Shown here in pieces: positions 31,401-45,539 of a stretch of 64,000 bases of DNA; within the stretch, counting starts at the first letter, position 1, and every line of letters begins with the position of its first letter. Location of the stretch: contig NC_079491.1 in the NCBI RefSeq assembly GCF_020520425.1, positions 20,637,449-20,701,448 on the forward strand, in the 5' to 3' direction. Source of the DNA: Spinacia oleracea (lineage: Eukaryota; Streptophyta; Magnoliopsida; Caryophyllales; Amaranthaceae). A model generated the notes under the pieces. It was not told the DNA's origin. It did no database searches and worked only from the letters and a program-made list of their open reading frames with translations. The position numbers and the translations under genes are program-made.

Positions 31401-32312
31401 ATAAGCATGCCATGTCGTCATTGTGACACGGCTTAAAGGTCGCATGTTGCGACCTTTATCATTTTCGTACATTTTTAACTAATAACTAAAAAAACAAATC
31501 AAAACTATTTTAACAATTTTTTGCAAACACATAATATTTTACTAATTGTCAGACCACATGCCATATCACGTGGCACACCTTTGTATTGCATTTTTATTTA
31601 AGCCCCCCTAAATCTGAGTCTAATTTTGCAATTATCATACTATATTGCTTAATCTTCTATTGGTTCCCTCGTTACGGTTTAAGATCTGGCGGTGACCATG
31701 TTCACCCAACCGAATTATTAGTAGGCATAGTCTAAGCCTTAAATAAAATACCAATTGTCTATTGGTTCAGTGGTGATAGAGGTTGAACTTGGTAGGAAGG
31801 ACCTATGTTCAATCCCCGCAACAACAATTGTGAGGGGACTGAAAGCTATCCACTCAGATCTCGCCCCAAATCCGGATTAGCCTTAAGGGTGAAGCGGATG
31901 GTATACCCAAAAAAAAATAGTCTAAGCCTTAAATAATGCTAGAGTGTCTAATAATAGGAGATGATGATTCTCTAATCTCAGATACTATAGAACAATCTAT
32001 CTAATCTAACATTAAGTACACTCTCACAACAATGGCATACACAATTCAACACACCAACACAGAATTACCAAAATGAAGACTGAAATTAAAGCCGGAAATG
32101 GAAAAAGGCAGTAATTAAATTGCGGAGGTAGAGAAATAGATTATTAGTACCTCCATAAGAGAGAAAACCCATTGACAACGACTCTCAGCATTGAGGCCGA
32201 TAACAGTATGCCTGGGATGACGCTTGATAAAGATGACTAACCAAATGTGATAAACTCCAAACACCAACAAACCCAATGACACTAACACATAATCTAATTC
32301 CTTCACATCCAT
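28432..32312 (-). CDS. DUF599-family multi-pass membrane protein, gene C (two exons)
   Basis: Exon 1 (32312-32151) encodes 54 residues from MDVKELDYVLVSLGLLVFGV to QWVFSLME. Exon 2 (28989-28432) encodes DPLKNGVLIVQTLRNN and the rest. The splice (ATGGAG/GTACTA ... ttccag/GATCCC) sits exactly where A and B have theirs, giving 239 aa. Exon 2 shares FLVAFLCNVQSIRYYTHVSF, LNRGSFFWSLGLRAFY and the hydrophobic segments of A and B. It carries an extra loop (TSTVTNASSKLVFGNKSEI) and lacks the third exon, ending ESATAI. It is the more divergent member and probably the oldest split. The intron is 3.16 kb and holds a MITE and a SINE. No other gene was recognised inside it. The 5' flank has a (GAAA)n run at 32409-32440. 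Confidence 0.85.
31008..31374. mobile_element. Harbinger-like MITE in the intron of DUF599 gene C, 367 bp
   Basis: The ends gagcatcaattataaggcta and (reversed) gagcatcaattgtagcttac form terminal inverted repeats, flanked by tta at 31005-31007 and 31375-31377. The GAGCATC terminus with a TTA duplication is common in PIF/Harbinger MITEs. The interior repeats motifs of the type ctcttaa/taagagg in both directions, so the whole element can fold back. Confidence 0.75.
31746..31916 (+). mobile_element. tRNA-derived SINE with 19-bp target duplication
   Basis: A-box-like tggttcagtggtgatagagg near 31764 and B-box-like gttcaatcccc near 31808 mark a tRNA-derived head. The body ends ggtgaagcggatggtatacc and a run of nine A. 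An exact 19-bp duplication, atagtctaagccttaaata, flanks it at 31727-31745 and 31917-31935. It lies antisense in the intron of DUF599 gene C. The intact duplication points to a fairly recent insertion by LINE machinery. Confidence 0.9.
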
Positions 32313-32408
32313 TCTTACTTAATTTCAATCTCTATCTGTCGCACAATCTTTGTCTTCTGTGGAACAAATTTAGTTATGATAATTGTGGTCTTAATCAAAA
32401 GTTGGAAA

Positions 32409-32440
32409 GAGAGAAAGAAAGAAAGAAAGAAAGAAAAAGA
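32409..32440. repeat. (GAAA)n microsatellite in the 5' flank of DUF599 gene C
   Basis: About seven gaaa units in a purine-rich stretch about 100 nt upstream of the start codon. It may lie in the 5' leader or promoter. Confidence 0.8.
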
Positions 32441-32810
32441 TGATTGTGCTACTTTCTCTTGTGTTTGGCCTTAAAATATCTAAGGTGGGAAGCAACTAAT
32501 TAAGAACAAGTGTCTCACTGTGAAGCAATAACCCGCGGAATATGATTCCATTCCGTTATTAACGTTGTAATTATTATTATTTTAACAAACATCCCTTTTC
32601 AATTCGGACAGCGTGAGTTATTACGATTGGTCCTATTTGGGCTCATCACTTTAATTTAATGTTGCTAACTAGATTTCGTTGTTCAAACTTGAAATTCAAA
32701 GGGATGTTTATTAACTTTCTTACTTTTCGGCTAATATTATCTCTCTTATGTTCATATTTCAGCCTCGTCTGTTTAGTAATCATCTAATATTGTTTATCAA
32801 CTATGTATAA

Positions 32811-32915
32811 TTTTTACATATTGCTAACTCGATATATTAGAATTTTACATACTGATAACTAGATATGTAAAAAGTACGTAAAATTCTAATATATCGAGTT
32901 AGCAATATGTAAAAA
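32811..32915. repeat. Perfect 38-bp inverted repeat, 29-nt spacer
   Basis: 32811-32848 (tttttacatattgctaactc...) and 32878-32915 (...gagttagcaatatgtaaaaa) are exact reverse complements, giving a strong hairpin if transcribed. No duplication typical of a MITE was recognised around it. It lies at the outer edge of the composite that continues to 48.3 kb. Confidence 0.85.
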
Positions 32916-32949
32916 CTAGAAGTTTCTATTGAATTGTTAAGTTAAAATA

Positions 32950-35737
<2,788 letters not shown>

Positions 35738-37561
35738 TGTGATACTCCGTATTTTTATGTCGCCCTATTTTATATTTCAAGGAAATATACGGAGTTTTAC
35801 GTTTTAAATATTCAGAGCAATGTTACATTTTAAACAAGAGTATACATATTATAAAAGTTATTTTAACCTCAAAGAAAAACAAAACGTTTTATTTCAAGAA
35901 AAAAATAAGGAAACAATTAGTTTACAAGGTTACGATTTAGAAAAGGAGTTTAGATTAAAAAGGAGTTCAGATTATAATTTCCAAATATTTTAAATTAAGG
36001 GAAGATCTGAATTTTATTATAAAGAAAACCCAAAACCCTTATTTATATCCCCTTCTCGCGTAGTGTTGTTTCCTATTCTACTGTCGCCGTTTTCCTTCTC
36101 TACTCGTACCTTGTTCCTGCGATCTCGCCACACCTACCATTGCTGCCGAATAATCTGTACTCTCACCTTCTCGCCTTCTATCGGTACCAAGTTCGTAGAA
36201 GGGAGATTCTAGCTAGCTCGTTACCCTTAATCTGTTTTCGTACTTCAAAAGGTACGTACTAGTCCTAGAACGTACTTGTAGTATTAGTGGCATGAGTAGG
36301 CCTTAGGATTATTTATATTTCAATGAATGTGTGGTGATGCGTACACTTGGGATTATGTCGTTGTTTGTTTATTATAAGAAGCAAGCATGATCTTTCATAT
36401 TATTGTCTTTACAAGTTTTACTATTGTCAATTAGACTAAGTTTAGACATAGTATGTTAGGAGGTCTCTCAAAACCTCTGAGCCAAGGACTAATGGCCTAA
36501 TAATGAGTGTCGTAATTGTTTGATCACTCGTCCTAAAGGAATTAAAAGAGAAGTCGTGTTTCTTATGTTGCGTATTTATATTTTGTTTAAGGTCTAAACA
36601 AATTGAATAACAAGGAAATTACTAAAGCACTTAAAGTGAAAGGAATGGCTTGTAAGCTCTCAGAGATAATTTCTCGAGTAGTAGTATGGGTAAAGGGACA
36701 ATCTTTGTATTAGTATCCTGCACTCTTTATTATGCGCTAGGGCGCTTTTACCTACAGAAATCGAGTTAACTAAGTAGTTAAACTTCCTAGAGAAGGTACG
36801 TCAAGGACTCTTCTCGGGGGTATGCATACTGATTCAAGGGTTGTTTATACTAGAGGACGCTCTAGTAAGTTTAAAGTTACATATTCGAAGGCACGTCTAG
36901 GACTCTTCGATACTCTTATAGGATCGTTAGGTGCGGTCAAGGACGGCCTATGATCAATCTTTTATATTACAATGCCAATTCTAATTCACATAAATCAAGG
37001 TTGAGTCGGTAAGTTAGTGTCGTGTCCTGAGGTGCATTATTTAATAGTATTGAGTGTCTAGAGTGTTTATTACTAAATGATTATTGCTTTAGTGCGTATT
37101 CAGCATTAGCTGACTTGATCTTTGTTGTTGTTGGCCATGTCTCTTTATATGATGGCCCTGCGGTGAACCATAATTTCACTTGGGATTATGGGGAGCAGGC
37201 AATCTACAGGTTTGCAAATAAGCATGCATGGGGATAGATTTTTGAAGTACCTTTTCCCTTTAAGTATTACATTAGTTTTGGATTTTAATTTGTTGCAACT
37301 GCTTAACTTAACTTATTTCTTGTGTTGGAGTTTGGATTTAAGAAGGGGCCTATTGAGGTCTCCATATTGTATTTGAAATATTCGTTTTAAGACTTCCGCT
37401 GTTTATTTTCAAAGTTAGACTATAAAAGGTAAACTGTTTTTTTTTTTTTTATTTAATTATTTCATCTGCCTTATACGTTCCATCGTGGCAGTAACACCCC
37501 AATGTTTCTCTACTCTCAAATATAAGGTGTTTTAAATAGGGAGGATTATGGGGGTGTTACA
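35738..37561 (+). mobile_element. 5' LTR of the chromovirus
   Basis: Starts tgtgatactccg and ends ggggtgttaca, 1824 bp. It carries a donor-like caaaag/gtacgtac at 36251 and an acceptor-like ctacag/gtttgc at 37209, the same arrangement as in the solo LTR family at 19.4 kb. A 62-codon frame at 37188 recurs in the other LTR and is not a gene. Confidence 0.95.
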
Positions 37562-37564
37562 AAA

Positions 37565-37577
37565 TGGTAGCCAGAGC
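37565..37577 (+). other. Chromovirus primer-binding site
   Basis: Reads tggtagccagagc, three nucleotides after the LTR. It is close to the tRNA-Met complement tggtatcagagc used by many plant elements. Confidence 0.7.
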
Positions 37578-38845
37578 TATTGGTTTCAGTCTTACTAATG
37601 TCATTCTTGAAAAAAAAAAAAAAAAATTATTTAATTTTGTTTTCAAAGTTTACGAAATAAAATGTTCCTTTACTAAGGGTGGAAAAAGGGAGTATTGCAT
37701 ATAGACTGATCTGTTAAAGTGCATTAAATAAGTGATTAAGATGTCTAAGTGATCGGCATATTTGACATTATCACGCACACTCAATTTGTTCGAGTTTTTT
37801 TGTAGCCTGTTAACTGTACATGTATTTCGTACAATTGAAGTTAGTAATTATATTGGAATCTTAAGTGTGGGTATTACATGAACGATTTGATGGTTAGTTT
37901 AACTGCTAGTGTTGTTTCATTATAAAGTGGTGTTTATACACTTCCTTAGACTAGTTGTCTATGCTTTGATCCGCAATACACTATTAGTCCTTTTATCCTT
38001 TTAATTAGGACTATTTGAGTAGTAAGTTGAGCACTAGTATTAATCGTATTAGTGTGGAACGAGAAAGAATTATCTCAATATAGTGAGATTAGCCATGATA
38101 TGTGAGCTATAAAGCCATATTCTAGTATTTAGACAGTATGGGATCATTGTATGATCTATAGGGATGTGTTTATTAATTAGTTAGGCAGTTTAAAAGTACC
38201 GTATGATCAAGTGTGTTATTTCATTAGGTTGTTTGATAATGCAAGGTATTAATTAAAATGGCTTTCTTATACGGGTATAATTGTCTACTTGATGTGTGTA
38301 TAAGCTACACAAAGCTTTGACTTTATTTGTGATGTCATACATGTGGTTGTTACTGTATGTAGTAACAAAGAATAATGATGGAGTCGAAAAATGATGGAGT
38401 TAATAGATGAAATATAATAAGTATCCCTGTAGTAGTTGCTGAAGTAAAATAAAGGCACACGACTGTATGTCTGTATCAGCCCTCCATTATTCAATGGGCT
38501 ACTCCCATTTTACTATCGTACACGCGGTTAACCTAGTATATGTTATTAGAAAGTGTAAGGCTAGTTTTGGATCCTTTTAAAATATATGTTCGTACAAATG
38601 GGACTTATATCATTAGAAATAGTATTTTGTTCTTACGACTAATCTATGTGTGAAGTTAGTCTTAACTTTGACAAGTTAGGAGTAGTACTATATATATATT
38701 TATATAATTTTTTGGTTACTTATGGATTAAAAAAAAAAAAAAAAAAAAAAAATCTACTTGAGAGAAGGGAAAATGGCACGTGTAGTCTGGTATGATTGCA
38801 TAGTGAAACTTAATTTAAATCTATAAATAAGCGTTCCGCCTACCG
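37578..38845 (+). other. Untranslated leader of the chromovirus
   Basis: About 1.27 kb between primer-binding site and gag, without a long frame. It contains a run of about 22 A at 38730. It would hold packaging signals, none of which can be identified by eye. Confidence 0.6.
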
Positions 38846-41800
38846 ATGCAGGAACTAATGGCTGGCCGTGGTAGACGGGTTGATACCGAAATCCAAGCTA
38901 TGAGGGATACGTTAAGGCAACTGATTCAGGTTACGCAGAACCTGGCTCAGAATAATCTTGGGCATTTACACCAACCTCACCAAGATGTAGCTGGTGAACT
39001 ATATAAGAAGATAAGCATGAATAAACCTACATACTTCACCGGAAAGGGGGATCCAGCCGCCCTGGAAGATTGGTTTCGCGAATTCGAGCGATTGTTTGAG
39101 ACCCTCAACTGTCCGGAAAATTTGAAAGTACCTAGTGCGGTGTTCTACATCCGCGAAGAAGCTGACATGTGGTGGAATCGTGCTAAAGCGACCCTGCAGC
39201 AACAGACAAACTTTGGCTGGGAACAATTCAAGATCGCTATTCGTGCAAAGTTTCTACCTCCCCATGTCAAGAAGCAGAAAAACCTGGAGTTCATATCTCT
39301 GAAGATGGAAGGGACAAACATGACAGTTCATGAGTACCACCAAAAGTTTATTGATCTTATGAGGTTCGCACCTGAAACTGTCCCAACTGAAGAAATCAAG
39401 GCCCAAAAGTTTGAATTGGGGCTATCCTATGAACTTCAAGAGAAACTGTCTGGAGAAAACTTCACTTGCATGGATGTCTGCTATGGAAGAGCTGCCCATC
39501 TGGAGGGTATAAAGCTAAGGAAAGAGGCAAGCTCTGTTGGGGATAAGAGGAAAGACAACCCTGTTCAAAACCATCAGCGATTTGATAAGAAGCCCAAGTT
39601 CGGGAATAATTTCAATGGTAGTTCACACAGCAATGGCAAGCAGCCGAATGGGAATCGCTTTGAAGGGAAAAGGAATGGGAATGGTGGTCAAGGCCAACGG
39701 TACCACTACTGCAAAAACTGCCCAAACAACCACCCAGGAAAAGACTGTAATGGGGAATTAGTGGAGTGCAACAAGTGTGGAAAGAAAGGTCACCGACGCT
39801 ATGAATGTTATTCCAATGTTAAGAACACTAATGGCAATGGGAGCAACCAAACTCGTTCAGGCAATGGGGGAAATGGTAATCACCAGTATAGGAATGGCAA
39901 CGGGAATCAGCAGTACAAGAACGGTAATGGGAACAAAGGTTACAATTCTCAGCAAGGCCAAGGATTCAAGGCGAACGAGAATGGAAATGGAGCCAAGCCT
40001 AATGGTAACGGAAACAGAAATGGCAATACACCGGGAAAGCTCAACGTGATGAATAACCAAGAGGCTGGAGCGTCACATGATGTGGTGACGGGTACATTTT
40101 CTATTAACTCAACACCTGTTAGAGTTTTATTTGATTCAGGAGCTTCATATTCTTTCATTTCCAGTTCTATTTTAGAAACCTTATACTTAGATAATCCGAA
40201 ATCTGTGTCTGTTCCTATAGCTGTTCCTTCTGGGGAAATAATAAATTGTAAAAAGTGTTACGATGGGGTAGAAATTTGTATTGCTGATGCTATTTTTCCT
40301 TCAAACCTTTATGAATTTCAGTTGGGTGGTCTAGATGTTATTTTAGGAATGGATTGGTTAGGGAAATATCAGGCAAGGATAGATTGCCAAGCGCAAAAAG
40401 TTGAGCTAAAAAGCCCATTAGGAAATGATGTTTCATACCAGAAGATTGGGAATAAACCAGGGGTGAGAATCATTAGTGCTTTGAGACTAAAGAAGTATGT
40501 TCAGAAAGGTTCTCCTCTATATTTTTGCTGTGTGAGACGCATGGAGGAAGAAGTAGTCTTACTAGAGGATATCCCAATAGTGAACGAGTTCCAAGATGTT
40601 TTCCCTGATGAAGTTCCAGATATGCCACCTAAGAGAGATGTCGAGTTTACCATAGATCTAGTTCCAGGCACAGGACCGATCTCTAAGGCACCTTATAGGA
40701 TGGCACCTGCCGAGATGAATGAGTTGAAAGGTCAACTAGAGGAGCTGTTGGATAAGGGGTATATTAGGCCTAGCACCTCCCCATGGGGTGCACCCGTATT
40801 GTTTGTGAAAAAGAAGGATGGAACCCTTAGGCTATGCATTGATTACCGTGAACTCAATAATGTCACCGTGAAAAATAAGTACCCTTTGCCCAGGATTGAC
40901 GATTTGTTCGATCAGCTCAAGGGAGCCGGAATTTTCTCCAAGATAGACCTTCGTTCGGGTTACCACCAAGTCAGAATAGTTGATCAAGACATACCCAAAA
41001 CTGCCTTTAGGACCCGTTATGGCCACTATGAGTTTACAGTGATGCCTTTTGGATTGACTAATGCCCCAGCCGTGTTTATGGACCTAATGAACCGTATCTT
41101 CAGGCCTTACTTAGACAAGTTCGTGGTAGTGTTCATTGATGACATTCTCATTTATTCTAGAGATCGTGAAGAGCACGAGGGACACCTTAGAACCACCCTT
41201 CAAACACTTAGGGATAGCCAGCTGTATGCAAAATTTTCCAAGTGTGAGTTTTGGCTTGAAAAAGTATCATTCTTAGGCCATTTTATTTCTAAGGAAGGAG
41301 TGTCTGTAGACCCTGCAAAGATAAAGGCTGTGAGTGAATGGGTTGCTCCAAAGAATGTCACTGAAGTAAGGAGTTTCTTGGGTTTAGCCGGGTATTATAG
41401 AAGATTCGTGAAGGACTTTTCGAAAGTAGCTAGACCCATGACCAATCTCATGAAAAAAGAGACAAAGTTTGAGTGGACCGAAGGCTGCGAGCATGCTTTC
41501 CAAACATTGAAAGAGAGATTGACTACAGCACCAGTATTGACTCTACCTGATGGTACAGATGGCTTTGAGGTTTACAGCGATGCGTCAAAGAATGGATTAG
41601 GTTGTGTACTAATGCAGAACAGAAAAGTGATAGCCTATGCCTCTAGACAGCTAAAACCATATGAAGCCAACTATCCCACTCACGACTTAGAACTTGCTGC
41701 TATAGTATTTGCTTTAAAGATATGGAGACATTACCTGTACGGAATAACTTGCAAAATTTTCACTGATCACAAGAGCCTGAAATATATCTTCACCCAAAAA

Positions 41801-43480
41801 GACCTCAACATGAGACAAAGAAGGTGGTTAGAATTGATCAAAGACTACGACTTAGACATCCAATACCATGAAGGAAAAGCCAATGTAGTAGCTGACGCCC
41901 TTAGCAGAAAAACAAATCACAGTTTGAAAGCCTTGGTAGTTCCTGATGCACTTTGTGAGGAGTTCGAGAAGCTGAGTATTGAAATTATTCGTCCAGGGGG
42001 ATTAGAAGCTAGATTATGTGCTCTAACAATCCAACCTACGTTCTTTCAAGAAATTCTAGTTAATCAACCTGGGGATCCTGAGTTAGAAAAAGTGAAGAAG
42101 AAATTGAGTGAAGGCAAGGCCGAGGGGTTTGTAATCCATGATGATGGTAGTGTCCGATATAAGGGTAGATGGTGTATACCCCAGAAATGTGAAGAGATCA
42201 AAAAGAAAATCATGGACGAAGCACATAGTACACCGTACTCGGTACATCCTGGAGGAGATAAGCTTTACAAGGATCTAAAGAACATGTTTTGGTGGCCCGG
42301 AATGAAAAAGGAGGTAGCAGAATTTGTGTCTCGTTGCCTGACATGCCAGAAGGTGAAGCATGAGAACAAAAGGCCCCAAGGAAAGATTCAACCTTTAGAT
42401 GTCCCAGTATGGAAGTGGGATTCCATAGCAATGGACTTCGTTACTGCCTTACCCAAGACCCGAACAGGCTTAGACACAATTTGGGTAGTGATCGACCGAT
42501 TAACTAAGTCTGCGGTGTTCATTCCTATAAAGGAAACCTGGAAAGTTGAAAAGTTAGCAAAGGTCTACATTAAGAATGTGGTGCGACTCCATGGTGTTCC
42601 GTCGGACATAGTTTCAGACAGAGATTCAAGATTCTTGTCTAACTTTTGGGAAGCATTTCAAAAGGCTTATGGTACTAAACTTCTGAAAAGTACAGCTTTT
42701 CACCCTGCAACCGATGGTCAGACCGAGAGGACAATTCAAACATTAGAGGCAATGCTCAGGGCCTGTGTACTTGATTTTCAAGGATCGTGGGAAGACCACC
42801 TTGACCTCATAGAATTCTCGTACAACAACAGCCATCATGCAAGCATTGGAATGGCCCCATTCGAGGCACTTTATGGAAGAAAGTGTCGAAGTCCTGTTTG
42901 TTGGAGCGATATTAGCGAGAAGATTATCTTAGGGCCCGAGTTAATCGAGGAAACTATAAATCAAGTCAAGATCATTCAAGAGAGGATTCGTGCGGCCCAG
43001 GATCGTCAGAAATCGTATGCTGACTTGAAAAGAAGGGAAGAACAGTACAAAGTTGGTGAAAAAGTTCTTTTACGAGTTTCACCCATGAAAGGCGTAATGA
43101 GGTTCGGTAAAAAGGGAAAGTTGAGCCCAAAGTTTCTAGGCCCATATCAGATTTTAAAGAAAGTTGGCCAGGTAGCCTATAAGCTAGCTCTGCCAAATGA
43201 GCTAGATCGCGTGCACAATGTTTTCCATGTGTCACAACTTAAGAGATACATCCCAGATGCTTCACACATTTTGCAACCTGAGTCAATCGAGCTAGATGAG
43301 TCACTGTCCTATGAAGAAAAACCAATCAAGATATTGGACAGAAAGGTTCGGAGTACAAGAAATAAGGATGTTAGTATCGTCAAGGTCCTATGGTTGAACC
43401 AGGTAACTGAAGAGGCCACTTGGGAAGCCGAAGATGACATGAGGAATAGATACCCAGACCTATTTGCCAAGGTACGATGA
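38846..43480 (+). CDS. Gag-Pol polyprotein of a chromovirus
   Basis: A single 1544-codon frame codes all retrotransposon proteins. Order: Gag core (about residues 50-235), an Asn/Gly-rich linker with a zinc knuckle [14 protein letters not shown] from residue 308, and an aspartic protease with DSGAS at 430. The reverse transcriptase has FIDDILIYS (Asp765, Asp766), and RNase H has [11 protein letters not shown] (Asp912). Integrase has an N-terminal HHCC zinc finger (about 1126-1168) and catalytic residues Asp1197, Asp1258 or 1260, and Glu1294. The tail (about 1475-1544; [27 protein letters not shown]) fits a Tekay-type chromodomain. There is no stop or frameshift between gag and pol, which is usual in this clade. 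The first ATG gives [11 protein letters not shown]; the fifth codon ATG (38858) is a possible alternative start. All catalytic motifs are present. Confidence 0.95.
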   Translation: MQELMAGRGRRVDTEIQAMRDTLRQLIQVTQNLAQNNLGHLHQPHQDVAGELYKKISMNKPTYFTGKGDPAALEDWFREFERLFETLNCPENLKVPSAVFYIREEADMWWNRAKATLQQQTNFGWEQFKIAIRAKFLPPHVKKQKNLEFISLKMEGTNMTVHEYHQKFIDLMRFAPETVPTEEIKAQKFELGLSYELQEKLSGENFTCMDVCYGRAAHLEGIKLRKEASSVGDKRKDNPVQNHQRFDKKPKFGNNFNGSSHSNGKQPNGNRFEGKRNGNGGQGQRYHYCKNCPNNHPGKDCNGELVECNKCGKKGHRRYECYSNVKNTNGNGSNQTRSGNGGNGNHQYRNGNGNQQYKNGNGNKGYNSQQGQGFKANENGNGAKPNGNGNRNGNTPGKLNVMNNQEAGASHDVVTGTFSINSTPVRVLFDSGASYSFISSSILETLYLDNPKSVSVPIAVPSGEIINCKKCYDGVEICIADAIFPSNLYEFQLGGLDVILGMDWLGKYQARIDCQAQKVELKSPLGNDVSYQKIGNKPGVRIISALRLKKYVQKGSPLYFCCVRRMEEEVVLLEDIPIVNEFQDVFPDEVPDMPPKRDVEFTIDLVPGTGPISKAPYRMAPAEMNELKGQLEELLDKGYIRPSTSPWGAPVLFVKKKDGTLRLCIDYRELNNVTVKNKYPLPRIDDLFDQLKGAGIFSKIDLRSGYHQVRIVDQDIPKTAFRTRYGHYEFTVMPFGLTNAPAVFMDLMNRIFRPYLDKFVVVFIDDILIYSRDREEHEGHLRTTLQTLRDSQLYAKFSKCEFWLEKVSFLGHFISKEGVSVDPAKIKAVSEWVAPKNVTEVRSFLGLAGYYRRFVKDFSKVARPMTNLMKKETKFEWTEGCEHAFQTLKERLTTAPVLTLPDGTDGFEVYSDASKNGLGCVLMQNRKVIAYASRQLKPYEANYPTHDLELAAIVFALKIWRHYLYGITCKIFTDHKSLKYIFTQKDLNMRQRRWLELIKDYDLDIQYHEGKANVVADALSRKTNHSLKALVVPDALCEEFEKLSIEIIRPGGLEARLCALTIQPTFFQEILVNQPGDPELEKVKKKLSEGKAEGFVIHDDGSVRYKGRWCIPQKCEEIKKKIMDEAHSTPYSVHPGGDKLYKDLKNMFWWPGMKKEVAEFVSRCLTCQKVKHENKRPQGKIQPLDVPVWKWDSIAMDFVTALPKTRTGLDTIWVVIDRLTKSAVFIPIKETWKVEKLAKVYIKNVVRLHGVPSDIVSDRDSRFLSNFWEAFQKAYGTKLLKSTAFHPATDGQTERTIQTLEAMLRACVLDFQGSWEDHLDLIEFSYNNSHHASIGMAPFEALYGRKCRSPVCWSDISEKIILGPELIEETINQVKIIQERIRAAQDRQKSYADLKRREEQYKVGEKVLLRVSPMKGVMRFGKKGKLSPKFLGPYQILKKVGQVAYKLALPNELDRVHNVFHVSQLKRYIPDASHILQPESIELDESLSYEEKPIKILDRKVRSTRNKDVSIVKVLWLNQVTEEATWEAEDDMRNRYPDLFAKVR

Positions 43481-43691
43481 GTTCCGGGGACGTCACTCCT
43501 TTTAAGGGGGGTAGAAGGCGTCCGAATTGTCGCCCATCTTTTATGTAGTTTTAGTAAATTCTGAGGATAGTTGTGTGCTTTATATGTTCAGCCTATGCTT
43601 TCCACCTATTATTTTATATCAAGAATGAAACCTATAAGTTTTCTCTAAGTTTTCACAAAAACTAGAAACCCCAAGTTTCGAGGACGAAACT

Positions 43692-43710
43692 TCTTTTAAG
43701 GGGGAAAGCC
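43692..43710 (+). other. Polypurine tract of the chromovirus
   Basis: ttcttttaagggggaaagcc directly before the 3' LTR, the plus-strand priming site. A similar tract, ttttaaggggggtag, occurs at 43499 just after the stop codon. Confidence 0.7.
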
Positions 43711-45534
43711 TGTGATACTCCGTATTTTTATGTCGCCCTATTTTATATTTCAAGGAAATATACGGAGTTTTACGTTTTAAATATTCAGAGCAATGTTACA
43801 TTTTAAACAAGAGTATACATATTATAAAAGTTATTTTAACCTCAAAGAAAAACAAAACGTTTTATTTCAAGAAAAAAATAAGGAAACAATTAGTTTACAA
43901 GGTTACGATTTAGAAAAGGAGTTTAGATTAAAAAGGAGTTCAGATTATAATTTCCAAATATTTTAAATTAAGGGAAGATCTGAATTTTATTATAAAGAAA
44001 ACCCAAAACCCTTATTTATATCCCCTTCTCGCGTAGTGTTGTTTCCTATTCTACTGTCGCCGTTTTCCTTCTCTACTCGTACCTTGTTCCTGCGATCTCG
44101 CCACACCTACCATTGCTGCCGAATAATCTGTACTCTCACCTTCTCGCCTTCTATCGGTACCAAGTTCGTAGAAGGGAGATTCTAGCTAGCTCGTTACCCT
44201 TAATCTGTTTTCGTACTTCAAAAGGTACGTACTAGTCCTAGAACGTACTTGTAGTATTAGTGGCATGAGTAGGCCTTAGGATTATTTATATTTCAATGAA
44301 TGTGTGGTGATGCGTACACTTGGGATTATGTCGTTGTTTGTTTATTATAAGAAGCAAGCATGATCTTTCATATTATTGTCTTTACAAGTTTTACTATTGT
44401 CAATTAGACTAAGTTTAGACATAGTATGTTAGGAGGTCTCTCAAAACCTCTGAGCCAAGGACTAATGGCCTAATAATGAGTGTCGTAATTGTTTGATCAC
44501 TCGTCCTAAAGGAATTAAAAGAGAAGTCGTGTTTCTTATGTTGCGTATTTATATTTTGTTTAAGGTCTAAACAAATTGAATAACAAGGAAATTACTAAAG
44601 CACTTAAAGTGAAAGGAATGGCTTGTAAGCTCTCAGAGATAATTTCTCGAGTAGTAGTATGGGTAAAGGGACAATCTTTGTATTAGTATCCTGCACTCTT
44701 TATTATGCGCTAGGGCGCTTTTACCTACAGAAATCGAGTTAACTAAGTAGTTAAACTTCCTAGAGAAGGTACGTCAAGGACTCTTCTCGGGGGTATGCAT
44801 ACTGATTCAAGGGTTGTTTATACTAGAGGACGCTCTAGTAAGTTTAAAGTTACATATTCGAAGGCACGTCTAGGACTCTTCGATACTCTTATAGGATCGT
44901 TAGGTGCGGTCAAGGACGGCCTATGATCAATCTTTTATATTACAATGCCAATTCTAATTCACATAAATCAAGGTTGAGTCGGTAAGTTAGTGTCGTGTCC
45001 TGAGGTGCATTATTTAATAGTATTGAGTGTCTAGAGTGTTTATTACTAAATGATTATTGCTTTAGTGCGTATTCAGCATTAGCTGACTTGATCTTTGTTG
45101 TTGTTGGCCATGTCTCTTTATATGATGGCCCTGCGGTGAACCATAATTTCACTTGGGATTATGGGGAGCAGGCAATCTACAGGTTTGCAAATAAGCATGC
45201 ATGGGGATAGATTTTTGAAGTACCTTTTCCCTTTAAGTATTACATTAGTTTTGGATTTTAATTTGTTGCAACTGCTTAACTTAACTTATTTCTTGTGTTG
45301 GAGTTTGGATTTAAGAAGGGGCCTATTGAGGTCTCCATATTGTATTTGAAATATTCGTTTTAAGACTTCCGCTGTTTATTTTCAAAGTTAGACTATAAAA
45401 GGTAAACTGTTTTTTTTTTTTTTATTTAATTATTTCATCTGCCTTATACGTTCCATCGTGGCAGTAACACCCCAATGTTTCTCTACTCTCAAATATAAGG
45501 TGTTTTAAATAGGGAGGATTATGGGGGTGTTACA
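43711..45534 (+). mobile_element. 3' LTR of the chromovirus
   Basis: 1824 bp, same length as the 5' LTR and matching in every stretch compared. It is followed by the tataa duplication. Confidence 0.95.
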
Positions 45535-45539
45535 TATAA

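Larger units (their letters stand above)
35738..45534 (+). mobile_element. Full-length Ty3-gypsy chromovirus (Tekay/Del-like), very young
   Basis: The 9797-bp element has two LTRs of the same length (1824 bp), apparently identical wherever I compared them, and an exact 5-bp target-site duplication, tataa, at 35733-35737 and 45535-45539. It has a primer-binding site, one intact gag-pol frame, a polypurine tract and a C-terminal chromodomain-like tail. LTR identity means little time since insertion, and the open frame suggests it may still be active. It inserted into the unclassified element spanning 33.6-48 kb. Confidence 0.95.

Noticed and set aside
37188-37376. 62-codon open frame, repeated at 45161-45349
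   Set aside because: It lies at the same offset in both LTRs of the chromovirus and overlaps the putative splice acceptor. It is LTR sequence with no protein-family signature.
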